Assembly: GCF_002079055.1 (NCBI RefSeq)
Contig: NC_047491.1
Span: forward strand, 1 to 64,000
DNA from: Saccharomyces paradoxus
Taxonomy: Eukaryota > Ascomycota > Saccharomycetes > Saccharomycetales > Saccharomycetaceae
Length of the DNA stretch: 64,000 nucleotides
Direction: 5' to 3'
In this document: positions 51,908 through 64,000 of the stretch, piece after piece
Layout of the letters: the number at the start of each line of letters is the position of its first letter
How positions within the stretch are numbered: the first letter of the stretch is position 1
Program-made: the position numbers and the translations under genes
The notes under the pieces: model-generated
Told to the model about the DNA's origin: nothing
Seen by the model: only the letters and a program-made list of their open reading frames with translations
Databases searched by the model: none

Positions 51908-54109
51908 TCATTTATAGCGGTTTTGCTTCATTCTCAAGGTTTGTACAGGAAAGTAGTTCCATCCTTCTGTCGTGTGAATTAATTCCATCTTGTATTCGTG
52001 GGAGACCTTGTTTTCAACGCTCTTTTTCAAAGTGCTGACGATAACTTTTGAATTGACTGCTAATGCTTTAGAAGTGTGTTTTAGCTTGGAATAGTACTCC
52101 AGAGAAAGCTCTTGAACCAATCTTGTTCCTGTCACCAGAACGCCGTTATTATCCCCTCCCTTGATTCCTTGCATTATCTCATCAATAGAATTAACGACAT
52201 TCCGTACTTCAGTTTCGATAAAGGCAGTAGCTCTTTCTAGTTTTATATCAAACGCAGCACCTTTTTCTTCAATGATAAAATCCTTCAAAGTTTGTTGGAA
52301 GACTTCATATTCTGGTAACTCAGGGACACCAATTGAATTAAATGGCTTGAATCTCAAATTATGAATTAACCGTTCATCAGAAAATTTTGAGGCAATACTA
52401 TTTTTGTTGTCTATTAAACCAAATGACTTTAAAATTGCAAATTGAAAAACCTCTACCAAGCATAAAGATTTGGTGATGCTAATCTCCTTCAAAAGATAGT
52501 TTAAAAATTGTTTGGTGGTCTGTAAATGTTCCATTTCATTGTCCATGGCAAATCTGTATTTCAACCTCAACTGGTCCTTCTTTTCACCAGCTTTCAATTT
52601 TTTCAGTTTTTTATTCATGGAATGAATGGCATTAATATTTGATTCAATATCATTTTGAGACTCCTTCAACAAGGTTTCCAAGTGATGACTTAAATAATAA
52701 ACATACCAAAACATAGAGTATGCTTCAAAGGGTTTATAAATATCTAAGTCAAACCCCTTTAAGGAGAATTCGATCATACTTGATAATTTCATAAAATATG
52801 TCCACGAACAGTAAATTTGCGAGTCGACGCTTTCAAACTGGGCTTGAAGAGAATCCCATAGTATGAGTTGCCTGTTGAAACCCTGTCTATATCTACATGT
52901 GTTTTGGGAGCAGTTTTGGTACCATTCTAAAAGAATATTGGAGCTCTCTTGGATAAGTTCATTGCCTATAGAGGATAGGAGTTTTGATGGAGTTTGTGCT
53001 GAAAATTCCTTGACATGTAGGGAATAAAATTGAGTATATGAAAATTTACCCAAGACGGTTCTGTCGTCTCTAATGAAAATCAAGGGGAACAAGATCCTTG
53101 CAATAACATGCCTTTGCTTCAATTTGTTGAAAAATCTCGCAAACTGGTAAGTTTCCAACGCAGATTCAGCTTCGCCTACAAGGAGTATTGTTTTGATATC
53201 ATTTGCCAGCGTAATGAAACCGCTATAATCCGTGGGTAATTTAGTAATCTTCCTGGGAGGGAATTGATTAGACCTGTGTTTTTGTATGTATGTAGAGAAT
53301 GCGCCCTTTGGTGGAGACAATTGTAATTGCGGAAGTATACCATTTACCATATGAACGTTTTCGATTAACTCATCTAGGTGTGTTGTTTCTGTCGAATAGT
53401 CTGTCAAATGGTCTTCTAAGTGGACTAAGCAAAGTATAATTTTTAGTATATGTTTCAGCATAGTTAAATGTAAACTATCATCAGAATTTATCTCTAATAA
53501 TTGGAGGCTCTCGGTGAGCGTATTGATAATAACGCCTTGTTCCGGCAAATTATCAAATGTATTAAACCCCATGCCATTAAAATTCAAATCTTCCTCTTCA
53601 AATACAATGCCAGCACTCAAGAGTCTCTGCACAAATTTAGTCAAATAACAAACTCCAAGTACGCAACTTCCAAGTGCTTTATCGTACAGGACATTCCCTG
53701 TACACCACGACGGACCGGCAGTTGTTCCCTTAACTAATGACGATAATAAGCTTTCCGTATACCTACAGCTCAATACAGTCGTAGGTAAAGTCTGATAGTC
53801 ATTCAGCCATGATATAACACATCTAAGTAACCTATCTGATATGGCTGTTACATTTGCCAACGGTGGTTCATATGCCACGTTCACATCAAATTCTATTTCT
53901 TCGGCGGTCAATTCTATAAGACTGGAATCTAGTTTGGAGTTGTTGACCTCTAAAGAATGTGTGCCTTCGAACAGATCAAACTTGGGATCTTTCACGATAG
54001 CCTCTGGTTTTAACTTTGAACACAGTTCATCAAAGAGACTTGTAACGTCGACCAATTGGTCAAAATCATCGGTTATACTTAAAGAACCTAATATATTGTC
54101 TACTTCCAT
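51908..54109 (-). CDS. MAK10: MAK10, NatC N-terminal acetyltransferase auxiliary subunit (Naa35)
   Basis: Mak10 is the large scaffold of NatC (with Mak3 and Mak31), which acetylates N-terminal Met before hydrophobic residues, including the L-A virus coat protein, hence the killer-maintenance name. The protein is 733 residues from the ATG at 54109 (MEVDNILGSLSI), the same as S. cerevisiae. The frame extends upstream only through a GTG. All-helical, no enzymatic motif, as expected for the noncatalytic subunit. Divergent from AFG1. Confidence 0.95.
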   Translation of the reverse strand: MEVDNILGSLSITDDFDQLVDVTSLFDELCSKLKPEAIVKDPKFDLFEGTHSLEVNNSKLDSSLIELTAEEIEFDVNVAYEPPLANVTAISDRLLRCVISWLNDYQTLPTTVLSCRYTESLLSSLVKGTTAGPSWCTGNVLYDKALGSCVLGVCYLTKFVQRLLSAGIVFEEEDLNFNGMGFNTFDNLPEQGVIINTLTESLQLLEINSDDSLHLTMLKHILKIILCLVHLEDHLTDYSTETTHLDELIENVHMVNGILPQLQLSPPKGAFSTYIQKHRSNQFPPRKITKLPTDYSGFITLANDIKTILLVGEAESALETYQFARFFNKLKQRHVIARILFPLIFIRDDRTVLGKFSYTQFYSLHVKEFSAQTPSKLLSSIGNELIQESSNILLEWYQNCSQNTCRYRQGFNRQLILWDSLQAQFESVDSQIYCSWTYFMKLSSMIEFSLKGFDLDIYKPFEAYSMFWYVYYLSHHLETLLKESQNDIESNINAIHSMNKKLKKLKAGEKKDQLRLKYRFAMDNEMEHLQTTKQFLNYLLKEISITKSLCLVEVFQFAILKSFGLIDNKNSIASKFSDERLIHNLRFKPFNSIGVPELPEYEVFQQTLKDFIIEEKGAAFDIKLERATAFIETEVRNVVNSIDEIMQGIKGGDNNGVLVTGTRLVQELSLEYYSKLKHTSKALAVNSKVIVSTLKKSVENKVSHEYKMELIHTTEGWNYFPVQTLRMKQNRYK

Positions 54110-54581
54110 TATTGGAAATGTGCCAGCTATTACCACAGGTACTTTACACTGTCAGTGTAGTTCTTCCACCACAATGCCTCTCCTCTTGCTATTGAACAGC
54201 TGCTATTTTGCTTGCATCTCTACGTGAAATTTCATTCCATCTCATAATTATTACCCGAAAACATGGCAATGTGAAATAATCGTATTATGTAAAGGTTAGG
54301 TAATAACAACTACAGCCTAGGTAATACCATACTCTTATTCATTTATTTGTGTACTTGATTCCGCTATACCTATTCATCAGTGTGCCGAGTTTCTGTTTAT
54401 CTTTACGTAGTCTCACACATCTTATATTGGCCATATTTCGTTATGTGAGGATATTACGGGAATCTCCGGATTTACTTTAAACTGGGAAGGAGAAGTCCCT
54501 TTCTTCTGATTTGTGGGATCTGCAAAAGAGGAAAGAATAAATAGGTAAAGCAGTGAAGCGTAGTGTTTGCCGGTTACAATT
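54110..54581. other. MAK10-AFG1 divergent promoter
   Basis: A 472-bp interval. AT-rich with ATTATGTAAAGG near 54284 and no recognised TATA near either start. No gene was seen. Confidence 0.5.
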
Positions 54582-56111
54582 ATGATCACTTTGAAACCCA
54601 ATGCCGTTCGAACTTTCCGACAAGTGCAGCATTGCAGCATTCGCATTTGTCGGTATCAATCTACGAAATTAAGGAAGTTTCTGACACCTTTGCAAGAGTA
54701 TGACAGACTGGTGAAATTGGGAAAGCTACGGGACGACACATATCAGCGTGGTATCATTTCCTCCTTAGGAGATTTGTATGATTCATTGGTTAAATATGTA
54801 CCTCCGATTGTTAAGACGCCCAGTGCTATCGACCAAGTTGGCGGTTGGTTGAGTGGACTTAAATCCGTATTTAGTCGTGGGAAAGCTAAGAACATTGGGG
54901 CGTATGTGGATGTATCCAAAATCGGTAACTCGATACCTCGAGGAATTTACCTGTATGGAGATGTTGGCTGCGGGAAGACAATGTTGATGGACCTTTTTTA
55001 TACTACAATTCCCAATCATTTGACCAAAAAAAGAATACATTTTCACCAGTTCATGCAGTATGTTCATAAAAGGTCGCATGAAATCGTTAAAGAACAAAAT
55101 TTGAAAGAACTGGGCGATGCAAAAGGTAAAGAGATCGATACAGTTCCATTTCTGGCTGCAGAGATTGCAAATAATTCACATGTTCTATGTTTTGACGAAT
55201 TCCAAGTCACTGACGTGGCAGACGCAATGATACTGAGAAGGCTAATGACTGCCTTACTATCTGATGATTATGGTGTGGTGCTTTTTGCGACCTCGAATAG
55301 ACATCCGGATGAGTTGTATATTAACGGTGTTCAAAGGCAATCGTTTATTCCATGTATTGAATTGATAAAGCATAGAACTAAGGTTATCTTCTTAAATTCA
55401 CCAACAGATTACCGTAAGATTCCAAGACCTGTGTCATCAGTCTACTACTTTCCGCCGAGTACCAGCATGAAATACGCATCGAAGGAGTGTAAAACCCGTC
55501 GAGAAAATCATATTAAAGAATGGTACAACTATTTTGCACAGGCTTCTCATACCGATGATTCCATTGATTCTCACACAGTGCATAAGACATTTTATGATTA
55601 CCCATTAACTATATGGGGGAGAGAGTTTAAAGTCCCTAAGTGCACTCCACCTCGAGTCGCGCAGTTCACTTTCAAGCAATTATGCGGTGAGCCCCTGGCT
55701 GCAGGGGATTACTTAACGTTAGCAAAGAATTTTGAAGCGTTTATAGTAACGGATATTCCATATTTATCCATTTATGTTCGTGATGAAGTGAGAAGATTTA
55801 TTACGTTTTTAGACGCCGTATATGACAGTGGTGGGAAACTGGCCACCACAGGTGCGGCGGATTTTACTTCCTTATTTGTGGAACCTGAACAGATACTTAA
55901 TGATTTTGAGTTACGTCCAACAACCAAAGAATCTGATAGCGTCGATACTGGTTTGGTAGATGAGATGGTTGAGAAACACGGTTTCTCGAAAGAGATTGCC
56001 AAGAAATCACAAATGTTTGCTCTTGATGAAGAAAGATTTGCCTTTGCCCGTGCCTTGAGTAGACTGTCACAGATGAGCTCAACCGATTGGGTTACTAAGC
56101 CTAGATACTAA
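54582..56111 (+). CDS. AFG1: AFG1, mitochondrial AAA ATPase (LACE1/AFG1L family)
   Basis: A 509-residue mitochondrial ATPase that helps degrade or handle mitochondrially encoded subunits of cytochrome oxidase under stress. The N-terminus ([15 protein letters not shown], with further Arg and few acids) reads as a matrix presequence. Walker A is GDVGCGKT at 126-133. Walker B is [15 protein letters not shown]. The [13 protein letters not shown] sensor I segment follows. The family lacks the protease domain of other AAA proteases, as here. Start is the ATG at 54582; the frame upstream opens only from TTG. Confidence 0.95.
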   Translation: MITLKPNAVRTFRQVQHCSIRICRYQSTKLRKFLTPLQEYDRLVKLGKLRDDTYQRGIISSLGDLYDSLVKYVPPIVKTPSAIDQVGGWLSGLKSVFSRGKAKNIGAYVDVSKIGNSIPRGIYLYGDVGCGKTMLMDLFYTTIPNHLTKKRIHFHQFMQYVHKRSHEIVKEQNLKELGDAKGKEIDTVPFLAAEIANNSHVLCFDEFQVTDVADAMILRRLMTALLSDDYGVVLFATSNRHPDELYINGVQRQSFIPCIELIKHRTKVIFLNSPTDYRKIPRPVSSVYYFPPSTSMKYASKECKTRRENHIKEWYNYFAQASHTDDSIDSHTVHKTFYDYPLTIWGREFKVPKCTPPRVAQFTFKQLCGEPLAAGDYLTLAKNFEAFIVTDIPYLSIYVRDEVRRFITFLDAVYDSGGKLATTGAADFTSLFVEPEQILNDFELRPTTKESDSVDTGLVDEMVEKHGFSKEIAKKSQMFALDEERFAFARALSRLSQMSSTDWVTKPRY

Positions 56112-56389
56112 ACCGTATGTAACAAAAGTGCTTATTTATATTCCTGTATTTATCCTAAACACGAACTCTACGATCGTCTAACAATTGCCGTAGTGGCACC
56201 ATTAACAATAGTACTGCTACTACTGATATTACTCACCTGATTTTTTCGTTACCCGAACGAAAATTTGATTAGGAACGGGGATTGTTAAAAGACAATGGCA
56301 GTACAGATAAAGGTTGATGAAGCAACAGTAGAATAAATCAGCATTTGTAGTGCGTAGGTTCCTAACAGCGTTGTGAAAAAAGTTCAAAA
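56112..56389. other. AFG1-VMA8 intergenic
   Basis: A 278-bp tandem interval serving as the AFG1 3' end and VMA8 promoter. No gene and no strong motif seen. Confidence 0.5.
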
Positions 56390-57163
56390 ATGTCTGGTAA
56401 TAGAGAGCAAGTCTTCCCTACGCGTATGACGCTGGGTTTGATGAAGACCAAGTTGAAAGGTGCCAACCAAGGTTATTCTTTATTAAAGCGTAAGTCTGAG
56501 GCCCTAACAAAGAGATTCAGAGATATTACCAAAAGAATTGATGATGCTAAGCAAAAGATGGGGAGGGTTATGCAAACTGCTGCCTTTTCCTTGGCCGAAG
56601 TTTCATATGCAACAGGTGAAAACATTGGCTACCAAGTGCAAGAAAGTGTCTCTACTGCAAGATTTAAGGTGAGAGCACGTCAAGAAAACGTCAGTGGTGT
56701 TTACTTGTCTCAGTTTGAATCTTACATTGACCCTGAAATCAACGATTTCAGATTAACTGGTTTAGGTAGAGGTGGTCAACAGGTTCAACGAGCCAAGGAA
56801 ATCTATTCAAGAGCCGTTGAAACTTTAGTTGAATTAGCCTCTTTACAGACTGCATTTATCATTTTAGATGAAGTGATTAAAGTGACGAACAGAAGAGTTA
56901 ATGCTATCGAACATGTTATTATCCCAAGAACTGAAAACACGATTGCTTACATTAACAGTGAATTGGATGAATTGGACAGAGAAGAATTTTATAGATTGAA
57001 AAAGGTCCAGGAAAAGAAGCAAAATGAGACTGCAAAATTAGATGCTGAGATGAAATTGAAGAGAGATAAAGCAGAACAGGACGCTTCAGAGGTAGCTGGT
57101 ACTGATGAGGAGCCTCAAGGTGAAACATTGGTTGCTGATCAAGAAGACGATGTTATATTTTAA
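56390..57163 (+). CDS. VMA8: VMA8, V-ATPase V1 subunit D
   Basis: Vma8 is the central rotor shaft of the V1 sector, linking ATP hydrolysis to proton pumping at vacuole, Golgi and endosome. The 257 residues are one more than S288C. Two long antiparallel helices are evident at both ends ([21 protein letters not shown] and the terminal [20 protein letters not shown]), the coiled coil of the rotor. The conserved middle has [18 protein letters not shown]. Acidic C-terminus ([14 protein letters not shown]) is as in S. cerevisiae. It is followed convergently by RML2. Confidence 0.96.
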   Translation: MSGNREQVFPTRMTLGLMKTKLKGANQGYSLLKRKSEALTKRFRDITKRIDDAKQKMGRVMQTAAFSLAEVSYATGENIGYQVQESVSTARFKVRARQENVSGVYLSQFESYIDPEINDFRLTGLGRGGQQVQRAKEIYSRAVETLVELASLQTAFIILDEVIKVTNRRVNAIEHVIIPRTENTIAYINSELDELDREEFYRLKKVQEKKQNETAKLDAEMKLKRDKAEQDASEVAGTDEEPQGETLVADQEDDVIF

Positions 57164-57708
57164 AGTCTCGGGCAGAACAAGACCCTTTTCAAAAATATGT
57201 AAGCCATTATTAGAAAAAAGGATATTTTGTATAGTTGTTTAATAAAATAACATCTTGTTTACACAATCACAAATTGACCTTGTCATTATATAACCACAAG
57301 TGATATTGGTCTAGATGTAGACCAAATTGCACAATGGAATATAACTTTTTCTTCTGATGTTCTTTTTATACTTATTACATATCTTAATAATTTCATTTCA
57401 AAATTTTTTTTTTTTTTTTCTGTCTGCGTCTGAATCTTTTTCCCATTATACTTTGATGTTAGATAGCCTGAATACTACAAGCTACGACCAAAATGTAAAT
57501 ATTGTAGCAAAAAAAAATAAAGGATCAAAGATTCACCTTCAATGTCAAAAAAGCGTTAAACTAGATATTTATATTTACATGATTGTAGATAAGCAGCATT
57601 GTCGTCAAAAGAAAAAGGCTGCGCAAAATTTTATAGTACAAATAAATGTGGCCAGAACAACGAAAAAAAGATCCGGATATTGCTTCCTTTCTGTTAGCAT
57701 TAGCCCAT
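57164..57708. other. Convergent VMA8-RML2 3' interval with hairpin
   Basis: A 545-bp AT-rich convergent 3' region. It contains the inverted repeat TTGGTCTA-GATG-TAGACCAA at 57306-57325 and a long T run around 57403-57420. A 129-codon frame starting in the run (57357) is low-complexity and not convincing. Confidence 0.6.
57306..57325. repeat. Small perfect hairpin in convergent 3' region
   Basis: TTGGTCTA and its exact complement are separated by GATG, giving an 8-bp stem and a 4-nt loop. It lies about 145 bp after the VMA8 stop. Might aid 3'-end formation or block read-through in a convergent pair; not proven. Confidence 0.7.
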
Positions 57709-59909
<2,201 letters not shown>

Positions 59910-59980
59910 TGCGCAAGCCCGGAATCGAACCGGGGGCCCAACGATGGCAACGTTGGATTTTACCACTAAACCACTTGCGC
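59910..59980 (-). tRNA. tRNA-Gly (anticodon GCC)
   Basis: The minus strand folds into a complete cloverleaf. The acceptor GCGCAAG pairs with CTTGCGC, with discriminator A from base 59910. The A box-like segment GTGGTTTAGTGG and T loop GGTTCGATTCC are present. Anticodon stem CAACG/CGTTG encloses loop TTGCCAT, giving anticodon GCC for glycine GGC/GGU. No intron. It matches the position of tG(GCC)E on chromosome V. The plus-strand T/A-rich flank (about 59895-59909) is the downstream terminator region. Confidence 0.97.
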
Positions 59981-60154
59981 TTGTTATTTGTTGAGGAGTT
60001 GTATCCTCAAAAGACCATACCATACGGCTATCAACATAAATTAAATTACCGTCGTTCAGGAGTGGTAAACATCGAAAATGTTAAAAGTTTCTACGAAGTT
60101 TGCAGATAAAAAGACGATTTCGATCAACTTACTCTATAAAATTTCTCTTTACTC

Positions 60155-60332
60155 TGAGAATTGGGGGAATAATTAGATAATTGTTGGGATTCCACTGTTA
60201 CTAAAGGCTATAATATTAGGTATACAGAATATACTAGAAGTTCTCCTCGAGGATATAGGAATCCACAAAAGGGAATCGATAGTTCTACATAGTGTTAGTA
60301 CCTTATCTTCTTTCTTTTTATATGTTGTCATT
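60155..60332 (-). mobile_element. Degraded Ty1/Ty2-type LTR fragment
   Basis: On the minus strand the right half of a Ty1/Ty2 (delta) LTR is recognisable from its 3' end (ending TTCTCA) through the segment with CCTCGAGGA and TATTAGGTAT-type text. It sits about 175 bp upstream of the tRNA-Gly, where Ty1 prefers to insert. Only part remains. It is an old solo LTR; its age is moderate, judged from the many differences from the Ty1 consensus I recall. Confidence 0.75.
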
Positions 60333-60333
60333 C

Positions 60334-60420
60334 TGTTGGAATGAAATTCTAATATCATCTATTTAATAGTATATTATAATATGCGGTGCAAGAGGATGCC
60401 AATACCACATATGTGATGGC
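60334..60420 (+). mobile_element. 5' LTR fragment of a Ty1-like (or Ty4-like) element
   Basis: Beginning TGTTGGAAT, the canonical LTR start, and continuing with ATATCATCTA and TAGTATATTATAATAT as in Ty1 LTRs. It directly abuts the opposite-oriented fragment, so one copy probably inserted into or next to the other. Similarity fades after about 80 bp. Fossil. Confidence 0.6.
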
Positions 60421-60787
60421 AAAGCCCAGCCTTTATCTTCGAAAGGTCAACGGACTTTTTCATTATAAAGTAATATATAGTGTATTCCTCCCGCATCTGT
60501 TTGTCACTGACTATTTTTCGTAAGCAGTAAAGTCAAAGAGTTTGTCTCAATTGTATCCGTATCTTGTCGTCATAATGGCATAACAATTGATTGTCACTTG
60601 AATGAGGCAGAGAGTTTGATTTGTACCGGCTATAACAGATATACCACTGGCATCTACACCCGTCAATTAGACAAGGTGAAGTTGTCGCCAAGTTAGATGC
60701 AGCCGACTTGGATAACTTTTCTCATTTCAAAACAGTGACATCAATTTCTTACTTTCGTTCCTCAATAAGCCAACTGATAATTATCAT
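60421..60787. other. Interval where S288C carries PAU2; no PAU here
   Basis: S288C has PAU2 between RML2 and TCA17 as I remember it. No PAU coding sequence is present in this stretch. The sequence from about 60590 to 60720 has protein-like text (LICTGYNRYTTGIYTRQL) but no clear gene. I could not identify it. Confidence 0.45.
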
Positions 60788-61246
60788 TTATAGTTCAACT
60801 TCAGTTGAAGCAAATAGCTCATCAAATTTTCTTTCCAAACTTTTTACAATGGAGATTTCGTCACTGCTAGCAAGTAAAGGGTTGCATTTGACCCGTATAT
60901 AGATTCTTCTTACAGTTTCGAAAATCTGATTAATTGTTCTTAATTCATCATCACCTCCATTTAGGCTTCTTTGTTCAAATCCGATGACAATCTTCAGACC
61001 CGTCTGCTTGATCAACATAGCAAATACAGAGACGCCTTCCAATTGGAAAATCGACTTCAACAAAGGTTTGGAATCTAGAGAATGCCACTCCACTAAAGCA
61101 CTTTCAAAATAATCTAACGATATATTAGAAAGCACGTTATATTTAAGTACTTCATTCATCTCATTTTCCACCTCATTGGGGACGTAAATCAATATAGGTT
61201 TGTCGGATTCATCTATTAATGATACGAAGCAAGGTGTCAAGCTCAT
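60788..61246 (-). CDS. TCA17: TCA17, TRAPPII subunit (sedlin-like)
   Basis: A 152-residue longin-fold protein of the sedlin (TRAPPC2-like) family, equal in length to yeast Tca17, which helps assemble and stabilise TRAPPII for Golgi traffic. The N-terminus MSLTPCFVSLIDESDKPILIYVP is the first beta hairpin. The C-terminal helix ERKFDELFASTEVEL is typical. The reading frame is intact. Upstream is FRD1 in the same orientation, 207 bp away. Confidence 0.93.
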   Translation of the reverse strand: MSLTPCFVSLIDESDKPILIYVPNEVENEMNEVLKYNVLSNISLDYFESALVEWHSLDSKPLLKSIFQLEGVSVFAMLIKQTGLKIVIGFEQRSLNGGDDELRTINQIFETVRRIYIRVKCNPLLASSDEISIVKSLERKFDELFASTEVEL

Positions 61247-61453
61247 ATTTTGGTGATATGGAGGTAGCGTTTAGTTCGGGGGGACAAAATTTTTGCTCAG
61301 TTTTCAACTCAATAACTTTTTTATATAATATTTCTTAGTCGCCGATGATCTCTTTCGGCAGAGGACATCGAGAATGAAAAAAAAATAATAATATTGATAC
61401 TATTTATATATTATGAAAAAAATGGTTAAGAGATAGTTCATTTATGAAATTCG

Positions 61454-62866
<1,413 letters not shown>

Positions 62867-63703
62867 TTACAGTTGTGGATAAGGAGTTGTTGAATGGAAG
62901 ATAAGAAAGAAATAGGGTGCATCTGCTGCGTATTGTTCTCAGCTTTTATACGTGCAATAAATTTAAATTGTTCAGGAACGCGACGCGTTGCCCCTGTTAC
63001 CGTTTGAAAAAAAAAAAAAATTTTCTTTTAGATACTTGCCTCTATTGTTTCAGTCATTCATTGCATGATGACAAATGAAAAGAAATACAATAACAGAAAA
63101 AAAAAGTTGAAACTAAAGTGAACGTTTTTTAGACTCTTATGTATACACAGAAATGTATGTATATATATTTGTATAAAAGGTGTATGTGAAAATCCTGTTG
63201 AGAAACCCTGGGAGAATATACATGGGTATATTCAATCTTAGTACGTAGTAACGTAGAATACGAAAAATGTGCTTCTCCACGCGGATACATACGGTTGTAA
63301 ACTTTAATCAAGTACCAAAAAAACCAAACATATTCAGTCGATCTCTCAATGGGCAAATAAAAAAAAAGAAGCTCTTATGTGCTTTTTTCTTCTTCTTTCC
63401 CTTAGACAGACCACCTTCGTCCCTCCATAATAGGGTAGTTAGCTGCTAGGTGCGCTGGAAGCTAACCATTGGTTCTCAAATGTGCCGACATAATTAATTA
63501 CAATTATGGTGTGAGAGTTGAAATATCCTTGAATAACAAAACAGAAAAAAGAAAAAACCCATTTGAATATAAAAATCATTGATGCAAAAGAAAGCCGTTA
63601 AATCTACAATGCCACGAAATTATTGTAATGTATGAAAAAAAGGAAGAGGGTACCAATCCTAAAACAAAAACCCTAACAAAACACACGATGCAGGTGAAGC
63701 GCA
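62867..63703. other. FRD1 promoter and GLY1 3' interval
   Basis: FRD1 TATA is at 62943-62950. T-rich and A-rich tracts (63008-63022) follow. The GLY1 side is its 3' flank with A-rich text. Two short frames (60-75 codons) are not convincing. No RNA gene was seen. Confidence 0.5.
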
Positions 63704-64000
63704 TCAGTACTTGTAGGTTTTTATTTCGCGGATAGCGTTGCCATCGACGTCAACCTCGGTGGATTCACTACGGTAAATCTGGGTAGGTCCGTTGCAGTCG
63801 AAAGGATGTTCCTTTGCGTAGTCGAAGGCCTCGGAGATGGCCAACTTGACCTTTTCCAAAGTATCTCTGGTGACCTGGTAGTGGAACGAGACTCTACCAC
63901 CCATCAGTTTAACGTTGTACTTCAAACCTTTCTTAACAAGGACATCTGGGTCCATTCTAGCGGCCTTCAAGTTGATAAAAACAAAGTTGGTGTCTGCTGG
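63704..64000 (-). CDS. GLY1: GLY1, threonine aldolase (C-terminal part, cut by window)
   Basis: The last 99 codons of a minus-strand frame that runs off the window edge. Residue text from PADTNFVFINL to the end EIKTYKY matches the end of yeast threonine aldolase as I recall. The enzyme splits L-threonine to glycine and acetaldehyde using pyridoxal phosphate. The PLP-binding Lys region is outside the window. Its visible fold is the small C-terminal domain (YHYQVTRDTLEKVK type). The partial status is due only to the window. Confidence 0.9.
   Translation of the reverse strand, partial: PADTNFVFINLKAARMDPDVLVKKGLKYNVKLMGGRVSFHYQVTRDTLEKVKLAISEAFDYAKEHPFDCNGPTQIYRSESTEVDVDGNAIREIKTYKY

Overview
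The window is the left physical end of a Saccharomyces chromosome V and reads inward from the telomere. It opens with C1-3A telomeric repeats and an X element with no Y' element. It then runs in the known left-arm order DLD3, DSF1, HXT13, HPA3, SIT1, AVT2, CAN1, NPR2, CIN8, PRB1, SOM1, PCM1, SDD1, HAT2, POL5, RPL12A, MAK10, AFG1, VMA8, RML2, tRNA-Gly, TCA17, FRD1 and GLY1 (cut by the window edge). Genes are dense and essentially intronless. Compared from memory with S. cerevisiae S288C, proteins such as CAN1, SIT1 and NPR2 differ at a few percent of residues. That is more than expected within S. cerevisiae and fits S. paradoxus or a very divergent strain. This species call is inference, not a computed result.

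Region 1 (1-8.7 kb) is subtelomeric mosaic: telomere, X repeats, core X, an intact IMD2-type IMP dehydrogenase with its long GTP-responsive-type promoter, a frameshifted COS pseudogene, an unidentified decayed ORF and RMD6. Region 2 (8.7-21.3 kb) is a metabolic subtelomeric block: DLD3, then PAU, COS, AIF1, DSF1 and HXT13. The last five have the same order and orientation as recalled for the right end of chromosome XIV in S288C (PAU6, COS10, AIF1, MAN2, HXT17). As recalled, S288C V-L has only DSF1 and HXT13 of this set, so the window appears to keep the full unit. Two diverged direct repeats flank the PAU-COS-AIF1 part. Region 3 (21.3-24.9 kb) is gene-poor, with a small secreted-protein gene and possible relics. 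Region 4 (24.9-64 kb) is the conserved arm.

Functionally, DSF1 (polyol dehydrogenase) beside HXT13 (polyol/hexose transporter) makes a mannitol/sorbitol uptake and oxidation pair. DLD3 has Rtg-type boxes. SIT1 has an iron-regulon-type site. AVT2, CAN1 and NPR2 relate to amino-acid transport and nitrogen/TORC1 signalling. RPL12A, POL5 and the H/ACA snoRNA snR80 form a small ribosome-related neighbourhood. The tRNA-Gly has degraded Ty LTR pieces upstream of it, and the PAU2 gene found there in S288C is missing.

I did not find a clearly new biological system. The strongest observations are the complete PAU-COS-AIF1-DSF1-HXT13 unit on chromosome V, its flanking repeats, telomere-adjacent IMD2, an overlapping uORF at NPR2, a perfect palindrome between AVT2 and CAN1, and a pair of Tbf1-type sites between CAN1 and NPR2.
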